DNA of 10,914 nucleotides from Candidatus Dormiibacterota bacterium (GCA_027451645.1 DAIDIX010000038.1:1-10914); one strand, 5' to 3'; shown: positions 1 to 8,005, counted from the stretch's first letter. Made by a program: numbers and translations. Notes: generated by a model from the letters alone, not told the origin.

Positions 1-74
1 TATCGTTCAGCCATGCCAGATCAGGAACTGATAGGGTAGGATGCCAGAGAACAATTTGGGAGTATGAAGGCAGC

Positions 75-413
75 ATGGTTGTACTGGCGAATGCGAATGC
101 ATGGATTTGGTGGTGGACTTCGTTCCCAGGAGCCTTTGTGTTCCTTCTAGTCCTCGCTGGCATTCTTGCCATTCTGAATAACAAACTGTTGGCAGCAAGC
201 GGCTATGGAGCAGGGCGGCGAAGGATGGCGGTCTGCAGCAGTGGACACCGATTTGCCACGAAGAACTGGCAGCCAATAACTGGGATCTATCTGGGCATTG
301 ACGGTGGATTCATGTACTGCCCAGAATGTCGACGCCGTACTGGGGTACGTCTCCTGAAAGAAAGCGACTGGACCTCAACGGAACGTGCAGAACTTGAGAT
401 ACCACACAAGTAG
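75..413 (+). CDS. Small single-pass membrane protein with Cys/His pairs (paralog 1)
   Basis: This 112-residue protein has a Trp-rich N-terminus, one hydrophobic segment at about residues 16-35, and a soluble C-terminal part. The soluble part carries C54-x3-H58 (CSSGH) and C82-x2-C85 (CPEC), which together could form a zinc-ribbon-like metal site. It ends with a polar WTSTERAEL stretch. The start ATG follows GAAGG at 66-70 with about 4 nt between. The next gene encodes a clear paralog of exactly the same length, sharing NKL, GYG-G, CSSGHRF and WTS-x-x-RAEL; this argues strongly that both are real. The pattern matches small actinobacterial membrane proteins I recall, with a C-x3-H motif, a CP-x-GxHW motif and a charged tail. 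No function is known to me. Membrane location and metal binding are inferred. Confidence 0.7.
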   Translation: MVVLANANAWIWWWTSFPGAFVFLLVLAGILAILNNKLLAASGYGAGRRRMAVCSSGHRFATKNWQPITGIYLGIDGGFMYCPECRRRTGVRLLKESDWTSTERAELEIPHK

Positions 414-541
414 ACCGGTGGTCACAATACAGACACACCCATGGAGGCACAGACATTCAGCAATACAGTATGGGTGATGTGCTGCTGGCATACCCGTACA
501 GTGCCTTTCAGCTAGCGTTGAGAAAATGGGAAAGCATGGCC

Positions 542-880
542 ATGAGTGAACTTGCAAACCGGGTGCAGGTGGGTTGGATCCTTGTTGTATTTCTGCTTTT
601 AGTAGCGATACTCAATATCGTCTTTATCTTCCTGTCAAACAAGTTAATGGAATGGCGCGGATATGGTTCTGGGAGCTGCAGGATCGTACAGTGCAGCAGT
701 GGGCATCGATTTCCCATGATGTGGGTTTCGGGATTGCCACTGACTGCAGTTCGCGTGGGTGTCACCAGGCTTGTCCATTGCCCAGTTGGCAACCATTGGG
801 CACTGGTCCGTCCTGTGAAGAGTGATGGGTGGACGTCTGCAGACCGTGCAGAACTTGATAAGTTCAGTAATGGATCGTAG
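542..880 (+). CDS. Small single-pass membrane protein with Cys/His pairs (paralog 2)
   Basis: This is a paralog of the gene at 75-413. From the ATG at 542 it is also 112 residues long. A strong hydrophobic segment spans about residues 9-33. It is followed by NKL, GYGSG, C51-x3-H55 (CSSGH) and C80PVGNH85W, then a polar end WTSADRAEL. The ligand pattern is C, H, C, H where paralog 1 has C, H, C, C. I chose 542 because GGGAAAG (528-534) lies about 7 nt upstream and because the length then matches paralog 1. An in-frame ATG at 470 would add 24 residues with no visible ribosome binding site, and an ATG at 536 is too close to the purine run. The gene ends 31 bp before the convergent gene, and I see no convincing hairpin terminator there. 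Function is unknown. Confidence 0.75.
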   Translation: MSELANRVQVGWILVVFLLLVAILNIVFIFLSNKLMEWRGYGSGSCRIVQCSSGHRFPMMWVSGLPLTAVRVGVTRLVHCPVGNHWALVRPVKSDGWTSADRAELDKFSNGS

Positions 881-911
881 GCCCTCCCGGTGATGTGAAG
901 GGGCTGGCACC

Positions 912-1505
912 TCATGCGGGACTGGTACTCTCGAGAGCACCACGGCGCCTGAAAGCGATGAATGCAGCAACTGAGGAGTTGTTGAGGAGAAGTGCTACTG
1001 GCATGGCGAGTCCAACATATGACATCCTGGTCTGCGCGACAAGGGTGATGAGGGATGCAGCAGCTCCCATTCCAAATGCTGCAGGTGCTTCCTCAGCAGG
1101 CTTCTTCCACGCATGACGAAGAGTCGGCAGGACAGCAAACTCATTGGCAACAAGATACGCAGTGATGGCAGTAACAGGCGAGCCTGTGAGCTTCCATAGA
1201 ATGAGCCCAAGGATTGCTACTGCCTGGCATACGGCATCCACTGCAGTGTAGGTCCGAGACCCACGGACGAATCCGTAGATGAGAATGGAAGCAGGACCCA
1301 GTGTGGACCCAACAGCAAAGATGGCAGTAACCCACTCATGAGCATCTATGCTTGCACCTAGTGCGATAGTGTCAAGAAACGTCCATGTGAGCCACGTGAC
1401 AATATTGGGCTTGGCTGTCCCACGATGTATTGCAACAAGGTAGGGTATGGCTGCAACCATTCCCAGAATGCCGCCGCACGTGGCGAGTACTGTATGAATA
1501 GTCAT
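912..1505 (-). CDS. PQ-loop/SemiSWEET-like polytopic membrane protein
   Basis: This 197-residue, very hydrophobic protein has six or seven predicted membrane helices. An N-terminal segment reads PYLVAIHRGTAKPNIVTWLTW (P21 to W41). It resembles the Pro-containing helix-loop motif of a conserved bacterial membrane family related in style to PQ-loop/SemiSWEET transporters. A second, weaker copy of the theme lies at about 121-136 (NEFAVLPTLRHAWKKP), which hints at an internal two-fold repeat. I took the ATG at 1505, where the hydrophobic region begins naturally. A TTG at 1541 would add 12 residues. The only purine run (AAGG) touches the ATG, so the start is not certain. Transport of a small solute is inferred from fold resemblance alone, and the substrate is unknown. 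The gene is divergent from the protease operon and could share its regulatory region. Confidence 0.7.
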   Translation of the reverse strand: MTIHTVLATCGGILGMVAAIPYLVAIHRGTAKPNIVTWLTWTFLDTIALGASIDAHEWVTAIFAVGSTLGPASILIYGFVRGSRTYTAVDAVCQAVAILGLILWKLTGSPVTAITAYLVANEFAVLPTLRHAWKKPAEEAPAAFGMGAAASLITLVAQTRMSYVGLAMPVALLLNNSSVAAFIAFRRRGALESTSPA

Positions 1506-1615
1506 CCTTAAGAGTATGCAGTTCGGATGCCCTGAACACAAAGCCCTGGGGCGTGGAACGCGTTGGTGTCATTTCGAGCGATACGAGTCTTGCTCAGGGC
1601 GACAACGGTGAACTG

Positions 1616-1643
1616 TTGGAATGGAAGCGTTCTAACTTATGAT
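1616..1643 (+). promoter_or_regulatory. Candidate sigma70-like promoter of the protease operon
   Basis: TTGGAA (1616-1621) and TATGAT (1638-1643) are separated by 16 nt, close to the -35/-10 arrangement of housekeeping promoters. The -10 candidate lies inside the left arm of the inverted repeat at 1635-1662, so a protein bound there would be expected to block transcription. The match is imperfect and the transcription start is unknown. The predicted leader would be roughly 130 nt. Confidence 0.3.
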
Positions 1644-1662
1644 AATGCATATTATCATAAGT
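1635..1662. promoter_or_regulatory. Perfect 12-bp inverted repeat, operator-like
   Basis: The arms ACTTATGATAAT (1635-1646) and ATTATCATAAGT (1651-1662) are perfectly complementary and flank GCAT. The element is AT-rich, lies between divergent genes and has no following T-run, so it is unlikely to be an intrinsic terminator. The inner core TGATAAT-GCAT-ATTATCA has the half-sites of a Fur/Zur-family box (TGATAAT-N-ATTATCA), but with 4 central bases instead of 1. A dimeric repressor site is the simplest reading. The identity of the regulator is a guess. Confidence 0.55.
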
Positions 1663-1770
1663 AATACAGCCGGAAGACCAGGTCCTGACATCCCCTGCGG
1701 GAAAGCGTTCCCCCGAGGTTGATATCATGGACAACATACCGGTCCACTGGATCCGGTGGAATGCTGTTCT

Positions 1771-1779
1771 GGAGGAAGG
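1771..1779 (+). promoter_or_regulatory. Strong ribosome binding site that fixes the protease start
   Basis: GGAGGAAGG lies just upstream of the ATG at 1782, with about 6 nt after GGAGG. This selects the ATG at 1782 over the upstream TTG at 1719. The protein from 1782 begins directly with a classic signal sequence (MRLRLTH followed by a hydrophobic core). Confidence 0.8.
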
Positions 1780-1781
1780 CC

Positions 1782-4700
1782 ATGCGGCTTCGACTCACGC
1801 ATGTCATTGCGCTTGGCGCACTCATCGGTTGCTGCAGCCTGACCCAGATCGCCCAGGTCAGTGCGTTTCCCGCACCATCATCATCCGGGGCTGCTCCTGT
1901 GAACCTTGCGACCCGCACTGTGCTCCGCGGCACGGCACCGGCAGGCCCGCTTCTCCATGCAACGCATGTACGGCTTCTTGCCGGTTCAACGCCGCTGAGC
2001 TTTGATGTCGAGCTCCGGATTCCCGATGATGCAGCCCTCCAGGCATACATTGCAGGACTTTACCGTCCCGGATCCGTGAACTACCATGCGTACCTCACGC
2101 CCGCATCATTCGCTGCACTTTTTGGCCCGTCAGCAGCTACCCTGGCAACGGTCGGGAACAGCCTCCATGCTGAGGGCTTTTCGGACATAAGGCTCCTTCC
2201 TGGCCATCTCGGCTTCGTGGTTCACGGAACTGCTGCAACGGTCAACAGTGACTTCCATGCAGCGATGTCCCAGTATGTCCTTCCCTCCGGAACCGTCGTC
2301 ACCTCCAATGCGAACCCCCTCGCGCTTCCGACTGCAGTCATGCATGAGGTGTCGGGCATTGTGGGCCTTACTGCCACTCCTGCAGCAAAGCCGCTTCTTG
2401 TCCCTGGCACCACTGCGCCTTCCTCCGGGAACCCACCAGCTCCGAAGTCCCTCACGACAGGCCCCCAGCCCTGCAGTGGCGCGACAGGATCCGGGTATCT
2501 CACTGCCAATGACGTTGCGGCTGCGTACGGATTCAGCCCCCTCTACAGCCTTGGCGACCTTGGAGCAGGAACCTCTGTGGGTGTCCTTGAGCCCCAGGTG
2601 GACCCGAATGTCAGCTCCGATGTGAATGCCTACCTTTCCTGCTACGGGATCTCCACCAAGGTGAACTACATCAATGTGTCAGGCACCCCACAGACTGCCT
2701 CCAGTCCTGGCGAGGAAACCCTCGACATCGAGACGATTGCAGGACTCGCACCTGCGACGACAATAAATGTGTACCAGGGGCCAAATACCACCACAGCCCT
2801 CTTCCAGGAGATCCAGGATGTCATCACCAATGACACGGACCGGATCATTTCCAACTCGTGGAGCAATGGATGCGAACTCGACACGTACTCGAGTGATCCC
2901 TCCCTCATGGCAAATGAGCAGTCTCTCTTCCAGGAGGCGGCAGCACAGGGACAGACCTTCCTCACCGGTTCTGGCGACACAGGCTCCCTTGGCTGCTGGT
3001 CCGACACTGGCTCTCCCTACCAGTCGAACATAGACACCACAGACCCAGCCTCGCAGCCGTATGTTGTCGCAGTCGGCGGGACATACCTCACGAGCCCAGG
3101 CACATCAAGCCAGACAGAGAGTGTGTGGAATGACACAAACGGGGCAAGTGGCGGTGGAGTTGCTGGCGATGTAGACACCTCCAACACGTACTACTGGCCA
3201 ATGCCGTCGTACCAGTCAGGGTCATCCGTGCCGGGCATCATCTCGACCAACTCCCTCACGTGTGGTGGAACGACCACCTACTGCCGTGAAGTTCCCGATG
3301 TCGCTGCGAACGGCAGTGATGCCTCGGCTATTGCGGTATACCTCAGTGGCAGCTGGACAGGCCTTGGCGGTACCAGTGTTGCGACTCCCATCTGGGCAGC
3401 AGCTGCAGCACTCGTGGATGCCTCGCCGTACTGCTCCTTCTATGGTTCCGGATCGCCGGGAACCCTTCCCCAGAACCTCTATGCCATAGCCTCGAACAGC
3501 ACGCTGTACAGCACCTCCTTCCATGATGTGACAAGCGGCAACAATGACTGGTCCTCATCGGGGTACACAACAGGTGGCCTGTATCCTGCCACGAAAGGGT
3601 ATGACATGGCCACAGGACTTGGCACTCCGATCCTTGCACAGTCCTCATACGGGACACCCGGCCTTGCTGCAGCACTCTGCTACCGCTCTGCAACCGCGAA
3701 CACCACCCCATCCATAACGGGAGCCTCGCTTGCTGGAGGATCCTCCGGAACAACAGCCCAGTACACACTCTCCGGTTCCGGCTTCATGACCATTGCAGGA
3801 GCGGATTCCGTCCAGGTGAATGGATCCGGTGCATACCAGGCCTCCTGCAGCACCACCACGAGCTGCACTGTGAACCTCCCGGCAAACCTAGCAGGGGGAT
3901 CCACTGCACTCACGATCACGGTGAATGGTCTCGCCACCTCACAGTCCTTCACTCTCTCCCCCTCCGGAAATGCCTCAGTAGCGCTCCAGGCTTCCCCTTC
4001 AGGAGGAACATCGTCCTTCCCCGTGACCCTCACTGCAACAGTAACGGGCAGTTCCGGTACGCCCACTGGCATGGTCCGGTTCACCGAGGACGGGTACCTT
4101 CTTGGCTCTGTTCCCCTCTCCCCTGCCGGGACAGCAAGCCTCGGTGTTGGCCTTCTTCCCGCACAGTACAGTTCCACTTCCTTTTTTGCCCAGTACAGTG
4201 GAAACCTCGCATACCAAAGTGCCAACTCCCCAGCGGTTGGCGTGCCAGTGCAGGTCATCGGCGGAACGACAACGAGTGCAGCAGCGAGTTTCGTGAGTTC
4301 CCTCTTCGTGACACTCCTTGGCCGACAGCCATCCCAGACTGAGGCGGACTACTGGACAAACGTTGTCACATCGGGCACATCGCGCACGTCAGTCGCAGCA
4401 ACCTTTGCGACATCATACGAGCATGACATGGATCTCGTGAACGGGTACTACCTGGCCTACCTCGGGCGTCCGGCAGCACTCTCAGAGCGAGAGGCATGGG
4501 CGAATGCCATGCTTGCCGGGACCCTCACTCCCGAACAGGTGCAGGCATCTACGCTAGCCTCACAGGAGTTCTTCAACGATGTGGGGGATGACAATGCACT
4601 GTTCGTTTCCCGTCTCTTCCAGGATGTCCTTGGAAGGTATCCTTCTTCCAGCGAACTCCAGTACTGGCTCTCGGTACTGAACAGTGGATCCTCACGGTAT

Positions 4701-5540
4701 GCAGTTGCGTACAGCTTTGTGCGAAGCCAGGAGTATGACAATGACCTCGTGACAAGCTGGTTTGGCCAGTACCTCCACCGTGCACCCTCTGCTGCAGAGC
4801 TGCAGTACTTCGCCGGGTACCTGCATGCAGGAACCCCGGATGCGACAGTACTCTCTTCCCTCCTTGGATCCGTGGAGTTCTATGGGGATGCTGCCAGTGG
4901 CCAGCAGTACGTGAACTATGCGAACTACATGCATGCCCTCTATGCAAGTGTCCTTGGACGGACACCTGCCACCTCCGAGGTGCAGTACTGGACAAGTGTC
5001 CTCATGTCTGGAACACCGATGAGTGCTGTGGACCTGTCCTTCCTCACAAGTGCCGAGTATGAGAGTGACTTCGTCAATGCGACCTACCAGAAGCTTCTTG
5101 GCAGGAGTGCTGCCCCGTCGGAGCAGCAGGCGTGGCAGCAGCAGATGCAGCTTGGTGCGACCTACCAGTTCATCCAGGCAGCAGTCGCCTCCTCGCAGGA
5201 GTTCTACCAGGATGCTGGCGGGACCAATGCAGGATTTGTCACACGGCTCTTCAGCACAGTCCTCAACCGGGCGCCAAGTGCAAGTGAGCTCTCATACTGG
5301 ACTGGTGTCGTGGACAGCGGAGCGAACAGGCTCTCGGTTGCCTACCAGTTCACGACTTCGTTCGAGGCAAACCGCATCTTCGTGACAGGCCTCTATGAAA
5401 CCTACCTCCACAGGACACCCTCCACCATGGAAGCGGATGCATGGGCGAACGGCATCAGTGGCGGACTTCCTGAACGCAGTGTCCAGGTGGCTTTCCTCAC
5501 CTCCACGGAATATGTCTACTGGTCCGAGGTGAACGGCTGA
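1782..5540 (+). CDS. Exported pro-sedolisin (S53) peptidase with Ig-like and DUF4214 repeats
   Basis: This is a 1252-residue secreted endopeptidase of the sedolisin/kumamolisin family, serine-carboxyl enzymes usually active at acid pH. The order is: signal sequence (1-28), pro-domain (about 39-200), peptidase domain (about 239-630), an IPT/TIG-like Ig domain (about 643-727), a bacterial Ig-like domain (about 730-826) and eight DUF4214-type repeats (837-1252). The catalytic residues are visible: E311 and D315 in GEETLDIE, D399 in GSGDTG (oxyanion Asp) and S532 in GGTSVATP. The calcium site is suggested by D582 (DVTSG) and D608 (GYDMATGLG). The enzyme should therefore be active after removal of the pro-domain. 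The signal has both a lipobox-like LIGC (14-17) and a type I site (QVSA, then F29), so it could be lipid-anchored or released. A two-domain glycosyltransferase gene follows after 2 nt. S53 family assignment is firm; substrate and the role of the tail are unknown. Confidence 0.93.
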   Translation: MRLRLTHVIALGALIGCCSLTQIAQVSAFPAPSSSGAAPVNLATRTVLRGTAPAGPLLHATHVRLLAGSTPLSFDVELRIPDDAALQAYIAGLYRPGSVNYHAYLTPASFAALFGPSAATLATVGNSLHAEGFSDIRLLPGHLGFVVHGTAATVNSDFHAAMSQYVLPSGTVVTSNANPLALPTAVMHEVSGIVGLTATPAAKPLLVPGTTAPSSGNPPAPKSLTTGPQPCSGATGSGYLTANDVAAAYGFSPLYSLGDLGAGTSVGVLEPQVDPNVSSDVNAYLSCYGISTKVNYINVSGTPQTASSPGEETLDIETIAGLAPATTINVYQGPNTTTALFQEIQDVITNDTDRIISNSWSNGCELDTYSSDPSLMANEQSLFQEAAAQGQTFLTGSGDTGSLGCWSDTGSPYQSNIDTTDPASQPYVVAVGGTYLTSPGTSSQTESVWNDTNGASGGGVAGDVDTSNTYYWPMPSYQSGSSVPGIISTNSLTCGGTTTYCREVPDVAANGSDASAIAVYLSGSWTGLGGTSVATPIWAAAAALVDASPYCSFYGSGSPGTLPQNLYAIASNSTLYSTSFHDVTSGNNDWSSSGYTTGGLYPATKGYDMATGLGTPILAQSSYGTPGLAAALCYRSATANTTPSITGASLAGGSSGTTAQYTLSGSGFMTIAGADSVQVNGSGAYQASCSTTTSCTVNLPANLAGGSTALTITVNGLATSQSFTLSPSGNASVALQASPSGGTSSFPVTLTATVTGSSGTPTGMVRFTEDGYLLGSVPLSPAGTASLGVGLLPAQYSSTSFFAQYSGNLAYQSANSPAVGVPVQVIGGTTTSAAASFVSSLFVTLLGRQPSQTEADYWTNVVTSGTSRTSVAATFATSYEHDMDLVNGYYLAYLGRPAALSEREAWANAMLAGTLTPEQVQASTLASQEFFNDVGDDNALFVSRLFQDVLGRYPSSSELQYWLSVLNSGSSRYAVAYSFVRSQEYDNDLVTSWFGQYLHRAPSAAELQYFAGYLHAGTPDATVLSSLLGSVEFYGDAASGQQYVNYANYMHALYASVLGRTPATSEVQYWTSVLMSGTPMSAVDLSFLTSAEYESDFVNATYQKLLGRSAAPSEQQAWQQQMQLGATYQFIQAAVASSQEFYQDAGGTNAGFVTRLFSTVLNRAPSASELSYWTGVVDSGANRLSVAYQFTTSFEANRIFVTGLYETYLHRTPSTMEADAWANGISGGLPERSVQVAFLTSTEYVYWSEVNG
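4290..5537 (+). repeat. Eight DUF4214-like units arranged as four A/B pairs
   Basis: Within the protease, about 416 C-terminal residues form eight degenerate units of 48-56 residues. Each has a core like FVxxLYxxxLGRxPSxxExxYW followed by a SxEY or SxEF end. The units alternate. Odd units tend to end in EYDxD and run straight into the next LV/FV, while even units end in EF-x2-D(A/V)G-x-x-NA before the next unit. The pairs fall at about 4290-4598, 4599-4913, 4914-5231 and 5232-5537, so the true period is about 105 residues. DUF4214 is a domain of unknown function found in exported bacterial proteins. Here it probably forms a stalk or a glycan/surface-binding tail, which is inference. Confidence 0.8.
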
Positions 5541-5542
5541 GC

Positions 5543-8005
5543 ATGGCGCACACCAACGGGGGATCTTCAGAGAGGCTCATAGGGTGCAGCATTGTTGCAC
5601 GGAACTACCTTCCCCAGGTCCGGGTCCTTGCGGAAAGCTGGGAAGAGCACCACGGAAAGGACTCGTTCCATGTCGTCATAGTCGATGATCCCGGGAAGAG
5701 TGTCGAGGAGGAGGAGGAACCGTTCCTCATACTCGATACCGATGCCCTTGGTCTCTCCCATCTCGAGTACCAGCACATGGCAATGATGTATGACGTTGTG
5801 GAACTGTCCACGGCACTGAAGCCATTTGCCCTCCTTGCCCTCCGGAAGCGGTTCGGGGGGGTGGTCGCGTACATCGATCCGGACATCCAGATCTTCGCGC
5901 CCCTCACCTACCTGCTCGAGAGCGGGAAGCACCATCCCGTGGCCCTCATTCCCCACCTCCTTGAACCCATGCCGGAAGGTGACCACTCCCCACGGGAGCA
6001 GGACATCCTTGCTGCCGGGGTGTACAACCTTGGCTTCATCTCCACTGCACCGGGTAGTGAACCGTTCCTTGAATGGTGGGGAGAACACCTCAGGACAGAA
6101 GCCATCATTGACCCGAAGAACAACCTTTTCACTGATCAGCGGTGGGCAGACTTTGCACCGTGCTTCACTGATGCGGACATCATCCGGGACCGGGGATGGG
6201 ATGTCGCGTACTGGAACCTCGGAACAAGGCAGGTGAGGTACCGGGACGGAACGTGGTACATCGACAGTGATCCCCTCTCCTTCTTCCATTTCAGTGGGTA
6301 CAGTCCAGCTGCAAGACACCTCCTCACCACCCATTTCGAACGGAGTCCGCGCATACTCCTCAGTGAGCGTGAGGAGCTCATCCCGCTCACGGAGCAGTAC
6401 CGGGACCGGCTCCTGAAGTGCGGCTGGAGTGCGGACCGGGCACCGTACGGCTACGCGAGGCTTCCGAACGGACTGGAGCTCACCCGCACCATCCGCAGGA
6501 TTGTCCGGGATGCACTTGTAGATCCGAAGGGAGAACATCCCTTTCAGGGCATTGATTTCTTCACGAAGGAAGGTGCGGACCTCGTTGTGTCGTACCTCAA
6601 CGAGCCAGCAGAGGACTCGTGGTCGGATGAACCCCCATCCCGGTACTACATTGCCCACTACAAGGACAGGACGGATCTCCAGGTGGCCTTTCCCAGGGTA
6701 CTCGGGACAGATGCGCCCGCTTTCCGGAAATGGATCCACAGCTACGGCCAGTACGAGTTTCCTGTGCCGAAGCTCCTCATGCCTGACCGGATCGTGACAC
6801 CGAGGAACTATGACTGGGCTCCCCCTTCGAAGCTGAAGCCGGGGATTGCGGTTGGCGGGTACTTCAACGCGGAGTTCGGCGTTGCGGAAGCAGGCCGTTC
6901 CATGCTTTCCGCAGTGGAGGCCTCAGGCCTCAGGCACACTGCCGTGCTCTTCGAGCGGACGAAGTCACGGAAGGAACACCCGTACGGGGACAAGGAGCTT
7001 CTCACGGACTGTGACACGAACATCATTGCCGTGAATGCGGACCAGCTCTCGCTCTTTGCCAACCATGTCGGAACGGACTTCTTCAGGGGCCGGTACAACA
7101 TCGGCTTCTGGTTCTGGGAGATTGAGGATTTTCCTGCGGACTGGAATCCCATAGCGACAACCTTCCTGCAGGAGATCTGGACTGCATCGAACTTTGTTGC
7201 CGAGGCCATCCGGAAGACGGTTCCCCTTCCCGTGAAGGTCTTCCCGATGCCTGTTGCCGAACCTGTCGTGGATCCGGACATCACACGGTCCCGGTTTGGC
7301 ATTCCCGATGAGGCATTCGTCTTCATGTTCATGTTCGACTACTTCAGTGTGTTCGAGCGGAAGAATCCCCTTGGGACAATCCAGGCATACTGTGATGCCT
7401 TCTCGGAGTCTGACGGGTGCTGTTTGGTCATCAAGACCGTGAACGGGGACTCCCACAGGGTTGAGCGGGAGCTGCTCCGGTACCATGCCCGTGCACGGAA
7501 GGACATCATCCTTATCGAGGACTACCTCTCCCCTGTCGAGAAGAGTTCACTTCTCAATCTTGCGGACTGCTATGTGTCCCTCCACAGGTCGGAGGGATTC
7601 GGGCTCACCATTGCTGAGTCAATGCTCCTAGGAAAACCTGTCATTGTGACGAACTACTCTGGGAACGTGGATTTCACGACAGAGGAAAACAGCTACCTTG
7701 TGCCCTATGAGAGGGTCCCCATTCCGAAAGGTTGCCGGCCATATCCGGAGACAAGCTTCTGGGCGGACCCGGATATTGGAAAAGCAAAGGAAATCATGCA
7801 AAGCCTTGCAAGAAATAGTCCTAAATTGGATACGACCTTGCCTTCAGAGTTTTTAGCCTTAAGAAATAGATTTGGAGTGAGGAAGGCAGGAGATTTTGTA
7901 CAAGTGAATGCTTCTGACTACGTGCGGAAACGAGCACAAGTATCTAGGCGCGCAAAGCGATTCATTTCAGAACGATCTCCCTTAAAAGTGGTGAAGCGGA
8001 AGTAA
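5543..8005 (+). CDS. Two-domain glycosyltransferase (GT-A plus GT-B/GT4)
   Basis: This 820-residue soluble protein appears to fuse two sugar transferases. Residues about 10-300 resemble a GT-A nucleotide-sugar transferase of GT8 type, with D112-P-D114 in YIDPDIQIF as the metal-binding DxD, then NLGFIS (162-167) and FFHFSGY (247-253). Residues about 430-740 form a GT4-type GT-B domain: a glycine-rich start GGYFNAEFGVAEAG (438-451), FERKNP (604-609), and the E-x7-E donor motif E684 to E692 in SEGFGLTIAES. The ATG at 5543 sits 2 nt after the protease stop, with GAGGTG about 10 nt upstream, so translation is probably coupled. A cytosolic glycan-building role is inferred; donor and acceptor are unknown. 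From about residue 743 the codon choice changes abruptly to AT-rich codons, including AGA, TTA and TTG, marking a probable recombination joint. Confidence 0.88.
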   Translation: MAHTNGGSSERLIGCSIVARNYLPQVRVLAESWEEHHGKDSFHVVIVDDPGKSVEEEEEPFLILDTDALGLSHLEYQHMAMMYDVVELSTALKPFALLALRKRFGGVVAYIDPDIQIFAPLTYLLESGKHHPVALIPHLLEPMPEGDHSPREQDILAAGVYNLGFISTAPGSEPFLEWWGEHLRTEAIIDPKNNLFTDQRWADFAPCFTDADIIRDRGWDVAYWNLGTRQVRYRDGTWYIDSDPLSFFHFSGYSPAARHLLTTHFERSPRILLSEREELIPLTEQYRDRLLKCGWSADRAPYGYARLPNGLELTRTIRRIVRDALVDPKGEHPFQGIDFFTKEGADLVVSYLNEPAEDSWSDEPPSRYYIAHYKDRTDLQVAFPRVLGTDAPAFRKWIHSYGQYEFPVPKLLMPDRIVTPRNYDWAPPSKLKPGIAVGGYFNAEFGVAEAGRSMLSAVEASGLRHTAVLFERTKSRKEHPYGDKELLTDCDTNIIAVNADQLSLFANHVGTDFFRGRYNIGFWFWEIEDFPADWNPIATTFLQEIWTASNFVAEAIRKTVPLPVKVFPMPVAEPVVDPDITRSRFGIPDEAFVFMFMFDYFSVFERKNPLGTIQAYCDAFSESDGCCLVIKTVNGDSHRVERELLRYHARARKDIILIEDYLSPVEKSSLLNLADCYVSLHRSEGFGLTIAESMLLGKPVIVTNYSGNVDFTTEENSYLVPYERVPIPKGCRPYPETSFWADPDIGKAKEIMQSLARNSPKLDTTLPSEFLALRNRFGVRKAGDFVQVNASDYVRKRAQVSRRAKRFISERSPLKVVKRK
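7770..8005 (+). other. AT-rich 3' end of the glycosyltransferase gene; composition breakpoint
   Basis: The last 78 or so codons differ in base use from the preceding 740. Line 7861-7920 has 23 G+C in 60, against 38 in 60 at 7201-7260. Arginine shifts from CGG/AGG to AGA/CGA, and leucine from CTC/CTT to TTG/TTA. The reading frame is intact across the change, and the conserved block SFWADPD just precedes it. The two downstream genes share the AT-rich style, so the breakpoint is the left edge of a compositional segment that continues to the window end. Confidence 0.7.

Larger units (their letters stand above)
1506..1781. other. Divergent intergenic region
   Basis: About 276 bp separate the minus-strand membrane protein from the protease gene. 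The region contains an 8-bp palindrome AACGCGTT (1557-1564), a candidate forward promoter (1616-1643), a perfect AT-rich inverted repeat (1635-1662) and a strong Shine-Dalgarno (1771-1779). I see no convincing small gene here. The protease frame is open upstream to a TTG at 1719, but that extension has no ribosome binding site and does not look like a signal peptide. Confidence 0.6.

Noticed and set aside
1..39. Open frame ending YRSAMPDQELIG at the left edge, possibly the end of an upstream gene
   Set aside because: Only 12 codons are visible, so chance cannot be excluded.
881..911. Possible hairpin terminator between the convergent genes (GCCCT with AGGGGC)
   Set aside because: The stem is only about 5 pairs with a wobble, the loop is long and no T-run follows on either strand.
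508..915. Minus-strand frame of 135 residues opposite the second small membrane protein
   Set aside because: The plus-strand frame has a paralog next door with matching motifs; the antisense product has no recognisable features.
1557..1564. AACGCGTT palindrome as an operator
   Set aside because: An 8-bp palindrome is expected by chance at this length, and no second copy was seen nearby.
1719..1781. TTG start adding 21 residues to the protease
   Set aside because: No ribosome binding site precedes the TTG, while the ATG at 1782 has GGAGGAAGG just upstream and begins a proper signal sequence.
5567..6739. A 390-residue open frame on the minus strand opposite the two-domain glycosyltransferase
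   Set aside because: It lies wholly within a gene with clear transferase motifs. Its translation is Arg, Val and Pro rich without domains, and long antisense frames are expected from the strong codon bias here.
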